From Variovorax sp. PCZ-1 (GTDB taxonomy: Bacteria > Pseudomonadota > Gammaproteobacteria > Burkholderiales > Burkholderiaceae_C), in NCBI RefSeq assembly GCF_018413605.1, contig NZ_JAHCDN010000001.1, forward strand, positions 992,001 through 1,056,000: DNA of 64,000 nt, written 5' to 3'. The notes under the pieces were generated by a model. That model saw only the letters and a program-made list of their open reading frames with translations, did not search any database and was not told where the DNA came from. This document shows, piece after piece, positions 42,005 to 51,636 of this stretch. Made by a program: the position numbers and the translations under genes. The stretch's first letter is position 1; each line of letters opens with the position of its first letter.

Positions 42005-43026
42005 GTACTGAATTAATACAACAAGACATTTTGTCAGCACAGAGCATGGCGCAGCGCCGTGCTGTGGCCAAAGCGATCACCTTGCTTGAATCCACACGGG
42101 CAGATCATCGCCAGCAAGCCGATGAATTGCTCACTGCTTTGCTCCCTCATGCGGGGAAGAGCTTTCGTCTAGGCATCAGTGGTGTGCCTGGTGTCGGTAA
42201 AAGTACGTTCATCGAAGCACTTGGCTTGCACTTAATTGAAAAAGACCATCGCGTCGCCGTGCTGGCAGTTGATCCTTCATCCAGCATTTCAGGTGGTTCG
42301 ATTCTTGGTGACAAGACGCGGATGGAAAGACTTTCCATGCACGAGAAAGCCTTTATCCGTCCGAGTCCTTCGAGCGGCAATCTAGGCGGCGTAGCATCAC
42401 ATACTCGTGAGGCGATGCTGGTATGCGAAGCGGCGGGCTATGACATCGTGATTGTGGAAACTGTAGGCGTGGGCCAGAGCGAGATTGCTGTGGCGGGGAT
42501 GACGGATATGTTCGTTCTCATGCAGCTGCCCAATGCCGGCGATGATCTGCAGGCGATTAAAAAAGGCGTGATGGAGCTGGCCGATGTGGTGGTGATCAAT
42601 AAGGCAGATATTGACCCTGATGCTGCGACTCGCGCTCAAGCTCAGATCACCAGCAGCCTGCGAATTTTCGAAAACCACGGCCGCGATCCGCATGATGCAA
42701 GCACGCAGCGCGACGCGACTCAGCGCGTCATGCAGCTCTCCGCGCTGAAGGGTACAGGTGTGGCGCAGTTTTGGCAAACTGTGAGCCAGCTTCATGCTCA
42801 TCAGCAAAGCCGTGGGCAAACGCAGCAGCGTCGCGAGCAGCAGGCGGTGAACTGGATGTGGGAGCGGATTGAAGCAGGCCTCAAGCAGCGCTTTGATGCG
42901 CATCCGGCTGTGAAGCAGCAATTGCCTTCGCTCAAAGCGCAAGTCTTGGCGGGCAAAGTGCCCGCCTCGGTAGCAGCGCGCCAATTGCTGGATGCACTGA
43001 GTCATCCGCAAGGTGCTAGCGTATGA
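42001..43026 (+). CDS. meaB: Methylmalonyl-CoA mutase chaperone GTPase MeaB
   Basis: 341 aa from GTG 42001, overlapping the previous stop. G3E-family GTPase: Walker A G-V-P-G-V-G-K-S-T (61-69), V-D-P-S-S-S-I-S-G-G-S-I-L-G-D-K-T-R-M (switch region), guanine motif N-K-A-D. MeaB loads and protects B12 in methylmalonyl-CoA mutase, so its position close to mcm is functionally consistent. The length and C-terminal dimerisation region match MeaB/ArgK proteins. The GIY-YIG gene interposed between them is unusual. Confidence 0.95.
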   Translation: MSTELIQQDILSAQSMAQRRAVAKAITLLESTRADHRQQADELLTALLPHAGKSFRLGISGVPGVGKSTFIEALGLHLIEKDHRVAVLAVDPSSSISGGSILGDKTRMERLSMHEKAFIRPSPSSGNLGGVASHTREAMLVCEAAGYDIVIVETVGVGQSEIAVAGMTDMFVLMQLPNAGDDLQAIKKGVMELADVVVINKADIDPDAATRAQAQITSSLRIFENHGRDPHDASTQRDATQRVMQLSALKGTGVAQFWQTVSQLHAHQQSRGQTQQRREQQAVNWMWERIEAGLKQRFDAHPAVKQQLPSLKAQVLAGKVPASVAARQLLDALSHPQGASV

Positions 43027-43841
43027 GCTTAGCCGCAGTTGCCCCACTTACGCCGGAAGACGTGAGCGTGATTGAGCGCAGCCAGTTTTGGCAGTCGCAG
43101 CGGCTGCAGACCTTTGAATTGTCCTCACGCAAGGTGTTGGTCAAAGCGCAGCGCCAGCAGCGGCATCCGTTTCGCTATGCGCTGATGAATGCGCTGGCTT
43201 CTTTGCTTAAGCTGCCTATGATCAAGGCCGCGCCTGCACCGGGCGGGGCAAATGCACAGGGCATTGAGGTGCTACGTCTGCGCGCGCTGCGCCAAGCGGG
43301 CGTGCAAGTGCCAGCACTCTTGCATGCCGCACCGCAGTGGTTCGCCATGGAGTATGTGAGCGCGCCAAACTTGCTGGATGTGTTGCAAGGCGAGATGCCA
43401 ATGCAAGAGCGCTTGAATGTCTGGCTGCAAGGTGCAAAAGGCATTGGCCATGTGCATGCGCGCGGGCAAGCGCTCAGCCAAGCCTTTGCGCGCAATTGCC
43501 TATGGCATCAAGGCCAAACTTGGTTCATTGATTTTGAAGACGATCCAGCCAGCGTGATGCCGCTTGAGCATGCGCAGGCCAGAGATATGCTGGCCTATCT
43601 GCATTCCACTGTTTGGGCGCTGCGTGAGCGCGGTGCGAGTTGGGCAGATTTGCTCTCAAAATATGAGCACTTCGCGCAGATACTGAGCCGGCCAGTGGCC
43701 GATATCTTGCATCAAACCAGTGCCCGAATCACATGGCTGAGGCATTTGCCGCGATCACGCAAGCCTTGGGGGCGAGATGTGGTGATGCTGCAGGCGCTTG
43801 GAGAATTTTTTTATTTGGCGCAGCAGCGTCAGCAGAAATGA
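43023..43841 (+). CDS. Kinase-like (Kdo/WaaP-type) protein
   Basis: 272 aa. A lipopolysaccharide-kinase/RIO-like fold is suggested by V-L-V-K-A (candidate ATP lysine near 39), the helix [24 protein letters not shown] (catalytic-loop-like, about 141-148), then N-C-L-W...F-I-D-F-E-D-D-P (candidate metal aspartate, about 172-179). The substrate is unknown; it overlaps meaB by 4 bp and precedes pccB. A hydrophobic stretch near 38-60 could associate with membrane. A family A repeat encodes [13 protein letters not shown] in the C-terminal third. Confidence 0.65.
   Translation: MSLAAVAPLTPEDVSVIERSQFWQSQRLQTFELSSRKVLVKAQRQQRHPFRYALMNALASLLKLPMIKAAPAPGGANAQGIEVLRLRALRQAGVQVPALLHAAPQWFAMEYVSAPNLLDVLQGEMPMQERLNVWLQGAKGIGHVHARGQALSQAFARNCLWHQGQTWFIDFEDDPASVMPLEHAQARDMLAYLHSTVWALRERGASWADLLSKYEHFAQILSRPVADILHQTSARITWLRHLPRSRKPWGRDVVMLQALGEFFYLAQQRQQK
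43652..43693 (-). repeat. Family A repeat inside the kinase-like gene
   Basis: Reverse-orientation copy with CACTTCGCGCAGATACTGAG then CCGGC, read as [10 protein letters not shown]. Confidence 0.65.
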
Positions 43842-43860
43842 AATTGAAGGAACGATAACT

Positions 43861-45393
43861 ATGCAAAGCATTTTGGAGCAATTGGAAAGCAAGCGTGCAG
43901 CAGCGCGGCTTGGCGGTGGGCAAAAGCGCATCGATGCGCAGCATGCCAAAGGCAAGCTCACAGCGCGTGAGCGGCTGGAGGTGTTGTTTGATGAGGGTAG
44001 CTTTGAAGAGTGGGATATGTTCGTCGAGCATCGCTGCGCGGACTTTGGGATGGATCAAAACAAGATTCCCGGCGATGGCGTGGTCACGGGCTACGGCATG
44101 ATCAATGGTCGCTTGGCTTTTGCATTCAGCCAAGATTTCACCGTATTTGGCGGCGCGCTTTCTGAAGCGCATGCTGAGAAGATTTGCAAGGTGATGGATC
44201 AGGCGATGAAGGTGGGCGCGCCAGTGATTGGGCTGAACGATTCAGGCGGCGCGCGTATTCAAGAGGGTGTGGCATCACTCGGCGGCTATGCGGATGTGTT
44301 TCAGAAAAACGTGCTCGCCAGCGGCGTGGTACCGCAAATCAGCATGATCATGGGGCCTTCAGCGGGCGGCGCGGTGTATTCGCCATCCATGACAGATTTC
44401 ATCTTCATGGTGAAAGACAGCTCCTACATGTTCGTTACCGGCCCTGAGGTGGTGAAGACGGTGACGCACGAGGAAGTCACAGCCGAAGAGCTGGGCGGCG
44501 CGATCACGCACACGACCAAGAGTGGCGTGGCTGATTTGGCGTTTGACAACGATGTGCAAGCCCTCATCATGCTGCGCCGCTTCTTCAATTATTTGCCTCT
44601 CAATAATCGAGAGAAAGCGCCTGTGCGCCCGAGTGGTGACAAAGTAGATCGTGTGGACATGAGCCTTGATACGCTCGTGCCAGAAAATCCGAACAAGCCT
44701 TACGACATCAAAGAGCTGATCCTCAAAACGGTGGACGATGGTGATTTCTTCGAGCTACAGCCCGATTACGCCAAAAACATCGTGATCGGCTTTGCTCGTA
44801 TGAATGGCCAGAGCGTGGGCATCGTGGCCAATCAGCCCTTGGTGCTCGCAGGCTGCCTAGATATCAAAAGCTCCATCAAAGCCGCACGCTTCGTCCGCTT
44901 TTGCGATGCGTTCAATATCCCCATCATCACCTTCGTCGATGTTCCCGGCTTCATGCCTGGCACGAGCCAAGAATACGGCGGCATCATCAAGCATGGTGCG
45001 AAATTGCTCTATGCGTATGCCGAAGCCACCGTGCCAAAGATCACCGTGATCACCCGCAAGGCTTATGGCGGCGCTTACGACGTGATGGCCTCCAAGCATT
45101 TGCGTGGCGATGTGAACCTCGCTTGGCCCAATGCAGAGATTGCCGTGATGGGTGCAAAAGGCGCAGTAGAGATCATCTTCCGAGAAGAAAAGAAAGATCC
45201 TGCGAAGCTTGCCGAACGCGAAGCTGAATACAAAGCTCGCTTTGCAAACCCCTTCGTCGCAGGCGCGCGTGGCTTCATTGATGATGTCATCTTGCCGCAT
45301 GAGACGCGCAAGCGCATTTGCCGCAGCTTGACCATGCTTAAAGATAAGAAGCTAGAGAATCCGTGGCGTAAGCATGGGAATATACCGCTATGA
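43861..45393 (+). CDS. pccB: Propionyl-CoA carboxylase beta subunit (carboxyltransferase)
   Basis: 510 aa from ATG 43861 (M-Q-S-I-L-E-Q-L); an upstream in-frame ATG lies in the kinase-like gene. Crotonase-like acyl-CoA carboxyltransferase with [11 protein letters not shown] (acyl-CoA binding), [11 protein letters not shown] and a late [11 protein letters not shown]. It makes methylmalonyl-CoA from propionyl-CoA together with PccA. The N-terminal K-L-T-A-R-E-R segment is typical. It overlaps a small ORF (45390) that separates it from pccA. Confidence 0.95.
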   Translation: MQSILEQLESKRAAARLGGGQKRIDAQHAKGKLTARERLEVLFDEGSFEEWDMFVEHRCADFGMDQNKIPGDGVVTGYGMINGRLAFAFSQDFTVFGGALSEAHAEKICKVMDQAMKVGAPVIGLNDSGGARIQEGVASLGGYADVFQKNVLASGVVPQISMIMGPSAGGAVYSPSMTDFIFMVKDSSYMFVTGPEVVKTVTHEEVTAEELGGAITHTTKSGVADLAFDNDVQALIMLRRFFNYLPLNNREKAPVRPSGDKVDRVDMSLDTLVPENPNKPYDIKELILKTVDDGDFFELQPDYAKNIVIGFARMNGQSVGIVANQPLVLAGCLDIKSSIKAARFVRFCDAFNIPIITFVDVPGFMPGTSQEYGGIIKHGAKLLYAYAEATVPKITVITRKAYGGAYDVMASKHLRGDVNLAWPNAEIAVMGAKGAVEIIFREEKKDPAKLAEREAEYKARFANPFVAGARGFIDDVILPHETRKRICRSLTMLKDKKLENPWRKHGNIPL

Positions 45394-45620
45394 CTGTTCA
45401 GTTTAAAGAAATGTCGTGCGATCAACTAAAGCGCCTGCGAAATGAGTTGCTTGAAACTATTGCTAGTGAAAAAGCGCTTAATAAGGACAAGAATTTAGCC
45501 CGTAGAAGACTTACTTTCTTAGATGACGAAATAGCAAGAAGAGAGCATGAATGTTTCACGACGCAAGTGCCAATGCCAGTCCCAAAATCAGCTGAAAAAC
45601 CTCACGTTTTTAAAACTTAA
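45390..45620 (+). CDS. Small hypothetical protein between pccB and pccA
   Basis: 76 aa with no recognised family. It starts with the ATG overlapping the pccB stop (ATGA) and ends 6 bp before pccA, so it sits inside the operon in step. The first 55 residues are charged and helical with a leucine-rich spacing ([12 protein letters not shown], then [15 protein letters not shown]) that suggests a coiled coil; the Pro-rich tail is disordered. More A+T-rich than its neighbours. A structural adaptor or an unrelated hitchhiker are both possible; nothing shows a link to biotin or B12. Confidence 0.6.
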   Translation: MTVQFKEMSCDQLKRLRNELLETIASEKALNKDKNLARRRLTFLDDEIARREHECFTTQVPMPVPKSAEKPHVFKT

Positions 45621-45626
45621 AGACTT

Positions 45627-47675
45627 ATGTTCACAAAAATCCTAATCGCCAACCGTGGCGAAATCGCCTGCCGCGTGATGGCTACCGCTAAGAAAATGGG
45701 CATCGCTACCGTGGCTGTTTATTCCGAAGCCGATAAAGATGCTCGCCATGTGCAGCTTGCGGATGAAGCGGTGTTGCTCGGCGCTGCGCCTTCGCGGGAG
45801 AGCTATTTGGTGGCTGAAAAAATCATTGCGGCTGCTAAACAGACTGGGGCGCAGGCGATTCATCCGGGGTATGGGTTTCTTTCTGAGAACGAAGGCTTTG
45901 CCAAGCGTTGCGAGGAAGAGAGCATTATTTTTATTGGGCCGAAGCATTATTCGATTGCGGCGATGGGCGACAAGATTGCATCGAAGAAGCTGGCTTCTGA
46001 GGCGAAGGTCAATTGCATTCCAGGCTACAACGATGCGATTGAGACGGCCGAGAAGGCCGTGGAGATAGCCAAGGGCATTGGCTATCCGGTGATGATCAAG
46101 GCGAGCGCGGGCGGCGGTGGCAAGGGGCTGCGCGTGGCTTACAACGACAAAGAGGCGCTGGAAGGCTTCACGAGCTGCCGCAATGAGGCGCGCAACAGCT
46201 TTGGTGATGATCGCGTGTTCATTGAAAAATTTGTGCAAGAGCCTCGGCATATCGAGATTCAGGTGTTGGGCGATGCGCATGGCAATGTGATTTATCTCAA
46301 TGAAAGAGAGTGTTCGATTCAGCGGCGGCATCAGAAGGTGATTGAAGAAGCGCCATCGCCTTTCATCACCGAGGCCACGCGTAAGGCCATGGGCGAGCAG
46401 GCGGTGGCGCTAGCAAAGGCCGTGAAGTATCAGAGCGCGGGCACGGTTGAATTCGTCGTGGGCAAGGATCAGGATTTTTATTTTCTGGAGATGAACACGC
46501 GCTTACAGGTGGAGCATCCGGTGACGGAATGCATCACGGGGCTGGATTTGGTGGAGCTGATGATTCGCGTGGCAGCGGGTGAGAAGCTGCCGCTGGCCCA
46601 AGCTGATGTGCAGCGCAATGGCTGGGCAATGGAATGCCGCATCAATGCGGAAGATCCGTTTCGTAACTTTCTGCCGAGCACGGGGCGACTCGTGCGCTTC
46701 TCGCCGCCCGCGCAGACCATGTGGCAGGGCAACACGCAGGAGCTGCAAGGAGTGCGCGTGGATACCGGCGTGCAAGACGGTGGCGAAATCCCGATGTATT
46801 ACGACTCGATGATTGCCAAGTTGATCGTGCATGGCCAAAGCCGCGCCGAGGCGATTGCGAAGATGCGCGAAGCGTTGAACGCTTTTGTGATTCGCGGTGT
46901 GCAGAGCAATATTCCTTTTCAAGCGGCGCTGCTGGCGCATCCAAAATTCGTGAGCGGGGATTTCAATACCGGCTTCATCGCGGAGAACTATGGCAAAGGC
47001 TTTAGCAGCGAAGATGTGCCGCATGATGATCCGCAGGTGTTGCAAGCGATTGCCGCCTTCGTGCGCCGCAAGACGCATGAACGCGCTGCGGGCATCAGCG
47101 GGCAACTGGCGGGCTATGAGGTGAAGCTGGAGAGCGATGTCGTGGTGATCACGCTGGATACGGATGGCAAGCACGCTTACACGCCTGTGCATGTGGAAGA
47201 AATACAAGGAAAAGTGGGCTTTGCCCGGCTAAATATCAGCGGCAGCAGCTATGAAATTCATAGTAACTCGCGTTTGAACGATATTGCGATCCATGGCAGC
47301 ATCAATGGCCTGCCGTTCACAGCGCAAGTAGAGCGTGGCACGCAGAAGAATCCGCTGGCCTACCGCGTGCTGCACAACGGCACGCAGATCGACGCACTCG
47401 TGCTCTCGCCACGCGCTGCTGAGCTGCACAAGCTCATGCCGCATAAGAAGCCGCCTGATATGAGCAAATATGTGCTCTCGCCGATGCCTGGTTTGCTGGT
47501 GGATGTGGCTGTGCAGCCCGGCCAGAAGGTGCAGGCGGGTGAGCGTGTCGCTGTGATTGAGGCGATGAAGATGGAGAATGTGCTCTTTGCAGCGGCAGAT
47601 GGCGTGGTGGGGAAAGTTTTAGCCACCAAAGGCGAATCGCTCTCGGTGGATCAGCCGATAGTCGAGTTCGCATAA
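45627..47675 (+). CDS. pccA: Propionyl-CoA carboxylase alpha subunit (biotin carboxylase and carrier)
   Basis: 682 aa. The biotin carboxylase N-terminus begins F-T-K-I-L-I-A-N-R-G-E-I-A-C-R-V; the ATP-grasp region has K-A-S-A-G-G-G-G-K-G-L and E-M-N-T-R-L-Q-V-E-H-P-V-T-E. A carrier domain carries the biotinylated lysine K648 in E-A-M-K-M-E-N. The domain between them (about 470-600) is the BT region of acyl-CoA carboxylases. A weak family A-like sequence is present near 47224. Final catalytic partner of pccB; the pathway continues through mcm. Confidence 0.95.
   Translation: MFTKILIANRGEIACRVMATAKKMGIATVAVYSEADKDARHVQLADEAVLLGAAPSRESYLVAEKIIAAAKQTGAQAIHPGYGFLSENEGFAKRCEEESIIFIGPKHYSIAAMGDKIASKKLASEAKVNCIPGYNDAIETAEKAVEIAKGIGYPVMIKASAGGGGKGLRVAYNDKEALEGFTSCRNEARNSFGDDRVFIEKFVQEPRHIEIQVLGDAHGNVIYLNERECSIQRRHQKVIEEAPSPFITEATRKAMGEQAVALAKAVKYQSAGTVEFVVGKDQDFYFLEMNTRLQVEHPVTECITGLDLVELMIRVAAGEKLPLAQADVQRNGWAMECRINAEDPFRNFLPSTGRLVRFSPPAQTMWQGNTQELQGVRVDTGVQDGGEIPMYYDSMIAKLIVHGQSRAEAIAKMREALNAFVIRGVQSNIPFQAALLAHPKFVSGDFNTGFIAENYGKGFSSEDVPHDDPQVLQAIAAFVRRKTHERAAGISGQLAGYEVKLESDVVVITLDTDGKHAYTPVHVEEIQGKVGFARLNISGSSYEIHSNSRLNDIAIHGSINGLPFTAQVERGTQKNPLAYRVLHNGTQIDALVLSPRAAELHKLMPHKKPPDMSKYVLSPMPGLLVDVAVQPGQKVQAGERVAVIEAMKMENVLFAAADGVVGKVLATKGESLSVDQPIVEFA
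47224..47273 (+). repeat. Possible degenerate family A repeat in pccA
   Basis: CCCGGCTAAATATCAGCGGC then AGCAGCTATGAAATTCATAG keeps the AT-rich hairpin but not the TCTGCGC core. Low confidence. Confidence 0.25.
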
Positions 47676-47696
47676 AAGCGAAGGTGGAGTTTGCAA

Positions 47697-48299
47697 ATGA
47701 GCGAAAAAGCAGTATTGATCGTCGTCGATGTACAAAACGGCTTCATGCCGGGCGGTGGCTTGCCTGTGCCGCGTGGTGATGAGGTCGTCCCAGTGATCAA
47801 CGCCTTGGCGCAGAAGTTTGCCAATGTGGTGCTCACGCAAGATTGGCATCCCGCAGGCCATGCCTCGTTTGCTTCGAGTCACGCTGGTAAGAATCCTTAC
47901 GACCTGATGAAGATGCCTTATGGCGATCAAGTGCTGTGGCCTGATCATTGCGTGCAGGGCACGCAAGATGCCGCGTTGCACGCTGATCTGCATATTCCCC
48001 ATGCGCAGCTCATCATTCGTAAAGGCTTTCATGCTGGGGTGGATAGCTACTCTGCTTTTCAAGAAGCGGATCGCAGCACATCAACTGGGCTGGCCGCTTA
48101 CCTGCAAGCGCGTGGTTTGAAAGAAGTGCATGTCTGCGGCCTCGCCACAGATTTCTGCGTGGCATGGACGGCGCTGGATGCGCGCATCGCAGGCTTTGAA
48201 GTCACAGTGCATGAAGCCGCATGCCGCGCGATTGATTTGAATGGATCGCTCGCAGCAGCTTGGGTGCAGATGCGCGACGCTGGTATTGTGCGTGCATAA
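47697..48299 (+). CDS. pncA: Nicotinamidase PncA
   Basis: 200 aa from ATG 47697, chosen because AAGGTGGAG lies at 47681-47689; the TTG at 47691 is too close to it. Isochorismatase-fold nicotinamidase that converts nicotinamide to nicotinate in NAD salvage. Catalytic Asp11 (V-V-D-V-Q-N-G-F), a lysine in I-I-R-K-G, and the nucleophilic cysteine in G-L-A-T-D-F-C-V (about 151) are in place. A D-W-H-P-A-G-H segment carries the metal ligands. Probably co-transcribed after pccA. Confidence 0.95.
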   Translation: MSEKAVLIVVDVQNGFMPGGGLPVPRGDEVVPVINALAQKFANVVLTQDWHPAGHASFASSHAGKNPYDLMKMPYGDQVLWPDHCVQGTQDAALHADLHIPHAQLIIRKGFHAGVDSYSAFQEADRSTSTGLAAYLQARGLKEVHVCGLATDFCVAWTALDARIAGFEVTVHEAACRAIDLNGSLAAAWVQMRDAGIVRA

Positions 48300-48337
48300 G
48301 CTTGCTTTGGCTTTTTTTAAAGCATATTGAGCACTTC

Positions 48338-48380
48338 GCCGGCATAGAATCTGCGCAGAGTGCTATTAAATCAGGAGTAT
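48338..48380 (+). repeat. Family A repeat, intergenic copy
   Basis: Perfect-looking forward copy (GCCGGCATAGAATCTGCGCA, GAGTGCTATTAAATC) immediately upstream of the PhoD-like gene; its end contributes the AGGAG that serves as the ribosome site. Confidence 0.9.
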
Positions 48381-48382
48381 TC

Positions 48383-49435
48383 ATGAAGCGCAGGCATATC
48401 ATCCCAGCCACTGCTGCTGTGCTTTACGCGGCCAGCCAAGCTGCGCAAGCTCAAAGCTTGCAGCGCGGCGGCGATATGTGGCGATTGACCGTAGGCTCCT
48501 GTGCCAATCAAAAAATCGCTCAGCCGATTTGGCAAACCATCCTCTCAGACAAGCCCGATTTTCATATCTTCGGCGGAGATAACGTGTATGCCAGCGATAG
48601 GCCTTGGTCGCTCGCGCAACTTCAAGAGGCCTATGCCTTGGCCGCAAAGCAAGAAGGCATGGCGCAGCTCATGCGCAGTGTGCCTTTCATGGCGATGTGG
48701 GACGACCATGATTACGGCTTCAATGATAGCGGCGCGGAGTTTGAAGGCAAGCAAGCTGCAAAGCTTGCGCTGTTGGATTTTTTTAAATATCCTGAGAATC
48801 ATGCAACGCGCACACGCGAGGGCCTGTATGACGCACGAATCCTCGGGGAGGGACAGCGCCGCATCCAAATCATCACGCTCGATACACGATGGTTTCGCTC
48901 GACGCTCAGCCGGCCTTTGATCCCCGGCTTACCCGGCCAAGAGCGCTACATCCCAGATTCATCGCCAGAAAAAACGATGCTCGGCGAAGCGCAATGGCAA
49001 TGGTTAGAGGCGCAGCTCAAAATTCCGGCGCAAATTCGCCTGATCTATTCCGGCATCCAAGTGTTAGCGCTTGGCCACGGCTGGGAGCGCTGGGGCAATT
49101 TGCCGCTGGAGCGCCAGCGCTTGCTCGACACCATCGCGCGCACGAAAGCGCAGGGCGTGATCCTGCTATCGGGTGATAGACATATTGGCGCTTTGTACAA
49201 AGAAAATATCGCAGCGCCTTACCCGCTATGGGAGATGACCTCCAGCGGCCTCACACATGCTTGGGCGAATGCGAGCGAAGCTGGCCCGAATCGCATCGGC
49301 CAACTCGTGCGAGCCAACCATTACGGCCTGGTTGCTGTGAACTGGGCAAAAAGCGAAGTCCAGCTTCAACTCAAAGACACCCAAGGCCGCAGCCTGCATG
49401 CCATCACCATTCCCATGAAAGATCTTCAATCATGA
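48383..49435 (+). CDS. PhoD-like metallophosphatase (alkaline phosphatase D family)
   Basis: 350 aa from ATG 48383; the in-frame sequence upstream lies in a family A repeat and lacks a signal peptide. The signal peptide is [21 protein letters not shown], with a twin arginine that would fit Tat export, as known for PhoD. Metal ligands of the family appear as [15 protein letters not shown], and a late G-D-R-H. It probably releases phosphate from diesters in the periplasm. The next gene overlaps its stop. Confidence 0.85.
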   Translation: MKRRHIIPATAAVLYAASQAAQAQSLQRGGDMWRLTVGSCANQKIAQPIWQTILSDKPDFHIFGGDNVYASDRPWSLAQLQEAYALAAKQEGMAQLMRSVPFMAMWDDHDYGFNDSGAEFEGKQAAKLALLDFFKYPENHATRTREGLYDARILGEGQRRIQIITLDTRWFRSTLSRPLIPGLPGQERYIPDSSPEKTMLGEAQWQWLEAQLKIPAQIRLIYSGIQVLALGHGWERWGNLPLERQRLLDTIARTKAQGVILLSGDRHIGALYKENIAAPYPLWEMTSSGLTHAWANASEAGPNRIGQLVRANHYGLVAVNWAKSEVQLQLKDTQGRSLHAITIPMKDLQS

Positions 49436-49911
49436 GCAACGCTAACGAAACAAAGCGCCCCTTCAAAATCCTAGGCATTCAGCAAATCGCTATCGGTGGT
49501 ACAGACAAAAAGCGCCTGCAAAAACTCTGGGTTGAAATGCTGGGTCTGCAAGTGAAATCCACTTTCGTGAGCGAACGAGAAAACGTCGATGAAGACATCT
49601 GCGCCATCGGCAGTGGCGTGCATGCGGTCGAGGTCGATCTCATGCAGCCGCTAGACATCGGAAAAAAGCCCGCCGTTCACACCACGCCGCTGAACCACGT
49701 CGGCCTCTGGGTCGATGATCTCCCAGTTGCTGTCGAGTGGCTCACCAAACAGGGTGTCCGCTTCACCCCCGGCGGCATCCGCAAAGGCGCTGCGGGCTAC
49801 GACATCACCTTCCTACACCCCAAAGCCAGCGATGAGTTTCCGATAGCCGGAGAGGGTGTGTTGATTGAACTCGTGCAAGCGCCGCAGGATGTCATCAAAG
49901 CTCTTACTTGA
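49432..49911 (+). CDS. VOC family protein, candidate methylmalonyl-CoA epimerase
   Basis: 159 aa, one vicinal-oxygen-chelate domain pair: I-Q-Q-I-A-I-G-G-T at the start of the first half and N-H-V-G-L-W-V-D-D at the start of the second, then F-L-H-P-K-A and [10 protein letters not shown] at the end. This last pair matches the ending of methylmalonyl-CoA epimerases. The propionyl-CoA cluster here lacks another epimerase gene, so this one is a plausible candidate; lactoylglutathione lyase is the main alternative. It overlaps the PhoD-like stop (ATGA). Confidence 0.7.
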   Translation: MSNANETKRPFKILGIQQIAIGGTDKKRLQKLWVEMLGLQVKSTFVSERENVDEDICAIGSGVHAVEVDLMQPLDIGKKPAVHTTPLNHVGLWVDDLPVAVEWLTKQGVRFTPGGIRKGAAGYDITFLHPKASDEFPIAGEGVLIELVQAPQDVIKALT

Positions 49912-49914
49912 GGC

Positions 49915-51051
49915 TTAAGGCCGCTTTACCCAACCAATCCAGTCCGCATGCAAACTCTGCACATAGAGCCTGTCTGAAGTCTCCAGCACACCCGTGGTCT
50001 CAGGATACGCGCCGGAGGGATCTTGCAGGTCTTGCAACACTGTGCCGTCTTCGGTGAAAGAAATCACGTGACCGTACTTCGGTGGAATCGGCCAGAGGAA
50101 GCGGGGTAGGCGCATCGTTAGGCTGCGCATCCATGGCTTTCCAGCCATGTCATCCAGCATCTTGCTGCGCGGTTTGGCGAGGCCGACCCAGAGTGTGGGC
50201 TTGCCGTCTTTCGTGGGCAGGCCACGCATCAAATTGTCTGGATAGCCGGGGAGGTTGGGAAGCACGATGTGGGTGGCGCCGCTCATGCCGCTGGTGGTGC
50301 GCACATCAAGATCGCTGGCGTTCACGTCGATGCGCCAGACGCGGTATTTGCCGGTTTCGGCGACGAAGATTTGCCGCTCATTCGCGGAGAGTGCTATGCC
50401 GTTGGCGAAGCTCAGGCCTTTTGCAACGACGCGGATGGCTTTGGTGGCGGGATCGTATTCCAAGATGCGGCCTGTGGACGATTGCTCCAAGATATCGAGC
50501 ACGCTGGCTTCAAATGAGCCGCCCCATTGCTTGGGCGCAAAACGGGTGGAGGCATCGCTCACGTAAATCTTGCCAGTCTTAGCGACTGCCACGGCATCTG
50601 CAAACAAGATCGGATCATTTCCTATCTTTTCGGCCAACACCGTGACTTGGCCCGAGGGGCTGATGGAGAGCAGGCCTTTCTCTTCATTGGCTGCAATCAT
50701 GTTGCCCTGTGCATCAAAATCAAAACCGAGCACGCGACCTCCAGTGTTGACGAACGTGCTCACTTCGCTGCCGTCTGGATTCATGCGCAAAACCGTGCCA
50801 CTGCTGACTGCGGCGTAGAGCTTGCCGTCTTTGCCTATGGCGATGTGCTCGGGGCCAGATTCTTTGCCGATATCAATTTTTTGTAAACCGCTCAAGCCTG
50901 TGTTCGCTGCATGTGCGCCCGTGTAGCCAGGATTGGCTGACACTTCCCAGGCAACGGGCTGGATGGCGACTGGCCAGAAAGGGAAATAAAGGATCATTGC
51001 AGTGAGCAAGGTGATGAGTACGATCAGCCAGCGGGGCAGCGTTTGGGGCAT
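49915..51051 (-). CDS. SMP-30/strictosidine-synthase-like beta-propeller protein
   Basis: 378 aa. An N-terminal hydrophobic helix (about 9-30) anchors or exports it, then six-bladed propeller repeats (I-A-I-G-K-D-G-K-L-Y-A-A, G-N-M-I-A-A-N, G-K-I-Y-V-S-D-A-S-T). The segment G-x-x-x-A-N-G-I-A-L-S-A-N-E-R-Q-I-F-V-A-E-T is typical of the SMP-30/gluconolactonase/strictosidine-synthase family. Most bacterial members are hydrolases of unknown substrate; the metal-binding residues cannot be confirmed by eye. It is convergent with the VOC gene. Confidence 0.75.
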   Translation of the reverse strand: MPQTLPRWLIVLITLLTAMILYFPFWPVAIQPVAWEVSANPGYTGAHAANTGLSGLQKIDIGKESGPEHIAIGKDGKLYAAVSSGTVLRMNPDGSEVSTFVNTGGRVLGFDFDAQGNMIAANEEKGLLSISPSGQVTVLAEKIGNDPILFADAVAVAKTGKIYVSDASTRFAPKQWGGSFEASVLDILEQSSTGRILEYDPATKAIRVVAKGLSFANGIALSANERQIFVAETGKYRVWRIDVNASDLDVRTTSGMSGATHIVLPNLPGYPDNLMRGLPTKDGKPTLWVGLAKPRSKMLDDMAGKPWMRSLTMRLPRFLWPIPPKYGHVISFTEDGTVLQDLQDPSGAYPETTGVLETSDRLYVQSLHADWIGWVKRP

Positions 51052-51101
51052 AGTGTCTCCGGATGGGTTTTATGTGTATTTTTGGATCAAAAATCAATGA
51101 T

Positions 51102-51145
51102 AGCCGGCATAGAATCTGCGCGAAGTGCTATTGAATTCATAGTGA
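51102..51145 (+). repeat. Family A repeat, intergenic copy
   Basis: Forward copy starting TAGCCGGCATAGAATCTGCG, then CGAAGTGCTATTGAATTCAT; it precedes the DUF1801 gene by about 20 bp and forms its 5' leader. Confidence 0.9.
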
Positions 51146-51162
51146 ATGCAAAGTGAGCAAGA

Positions 51163-51636
51163 ATGATCAAATGTAGCCTAGCATGCACCTGCGATACTGG
51201 CAAGATCGTGTCGCCTTTTACCCAGCCCCAAGTTGCTGCGCATTTTGATCGCTACCCAGCGGTGGTGAAGAAAAAAATGCTGGCTTTGCGTGAGCTGATT
51301 TTTGATGTGGCGGCGCATTCGCTGGAGATCGGCGAGCTGCAAGAGACTTTGAAGTGGGGCGAGCCGGCTTATCTCACCGCGCTGACGAAGAGCGGCAGCA
51401 CAGTACGAATGGATTGGAAGGCGAAATCGCCTGAGCACATCGGCATCTATTTCAACTGCAATACGATGTTGGTAGATAGCTTCAGGAGCATGTTTCCGCG
51501 AGAGTTTGAATTTGAAGGCCATCGCGCGATTTTGCTCAATGTCAAAGCGCCGCTGCCTAAGAAAGAGCTGAGTATGTGTATTCAAGCTGCGCTGACGTAC
51601 AAACTCATGAAGTTAACTAAACACCATTCGCCCTGA
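51163..51636 (+). CDS. DUF1801 family protein
   Basis: 157 aa. The pattern L-R-E-L-I-F-D-V-A, L-K-W-G-E-P-A-Y and I-G-I-Y-F-N-C matches DUF1801, a small alpha/beta domain of unknown function. The last residues L-T-K-H-H-S-P run into a family B inverted repeat, so the natural end may have been altered; a shorter start inside (V-S-P-F-T-Q-P) is possible. Cysteine-rich residues 4-10 look unlike the family and may be upstream untranslated sequence. Confidence 0.75.
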   Translation: MIKCSLACTCDTGKIVSPFTQPQVAAHFDRYPAVVKKKMLALRELIFDVAAHSLEIGELQETLKWGEPAYLTALTKSGSTVRMDWKAKSPEHIGIYFNCNTMLVDSFRSMFPREFEFEGHRAILLNVKAPLPKKELSMCIQAALTYKLMKLTKHHSP

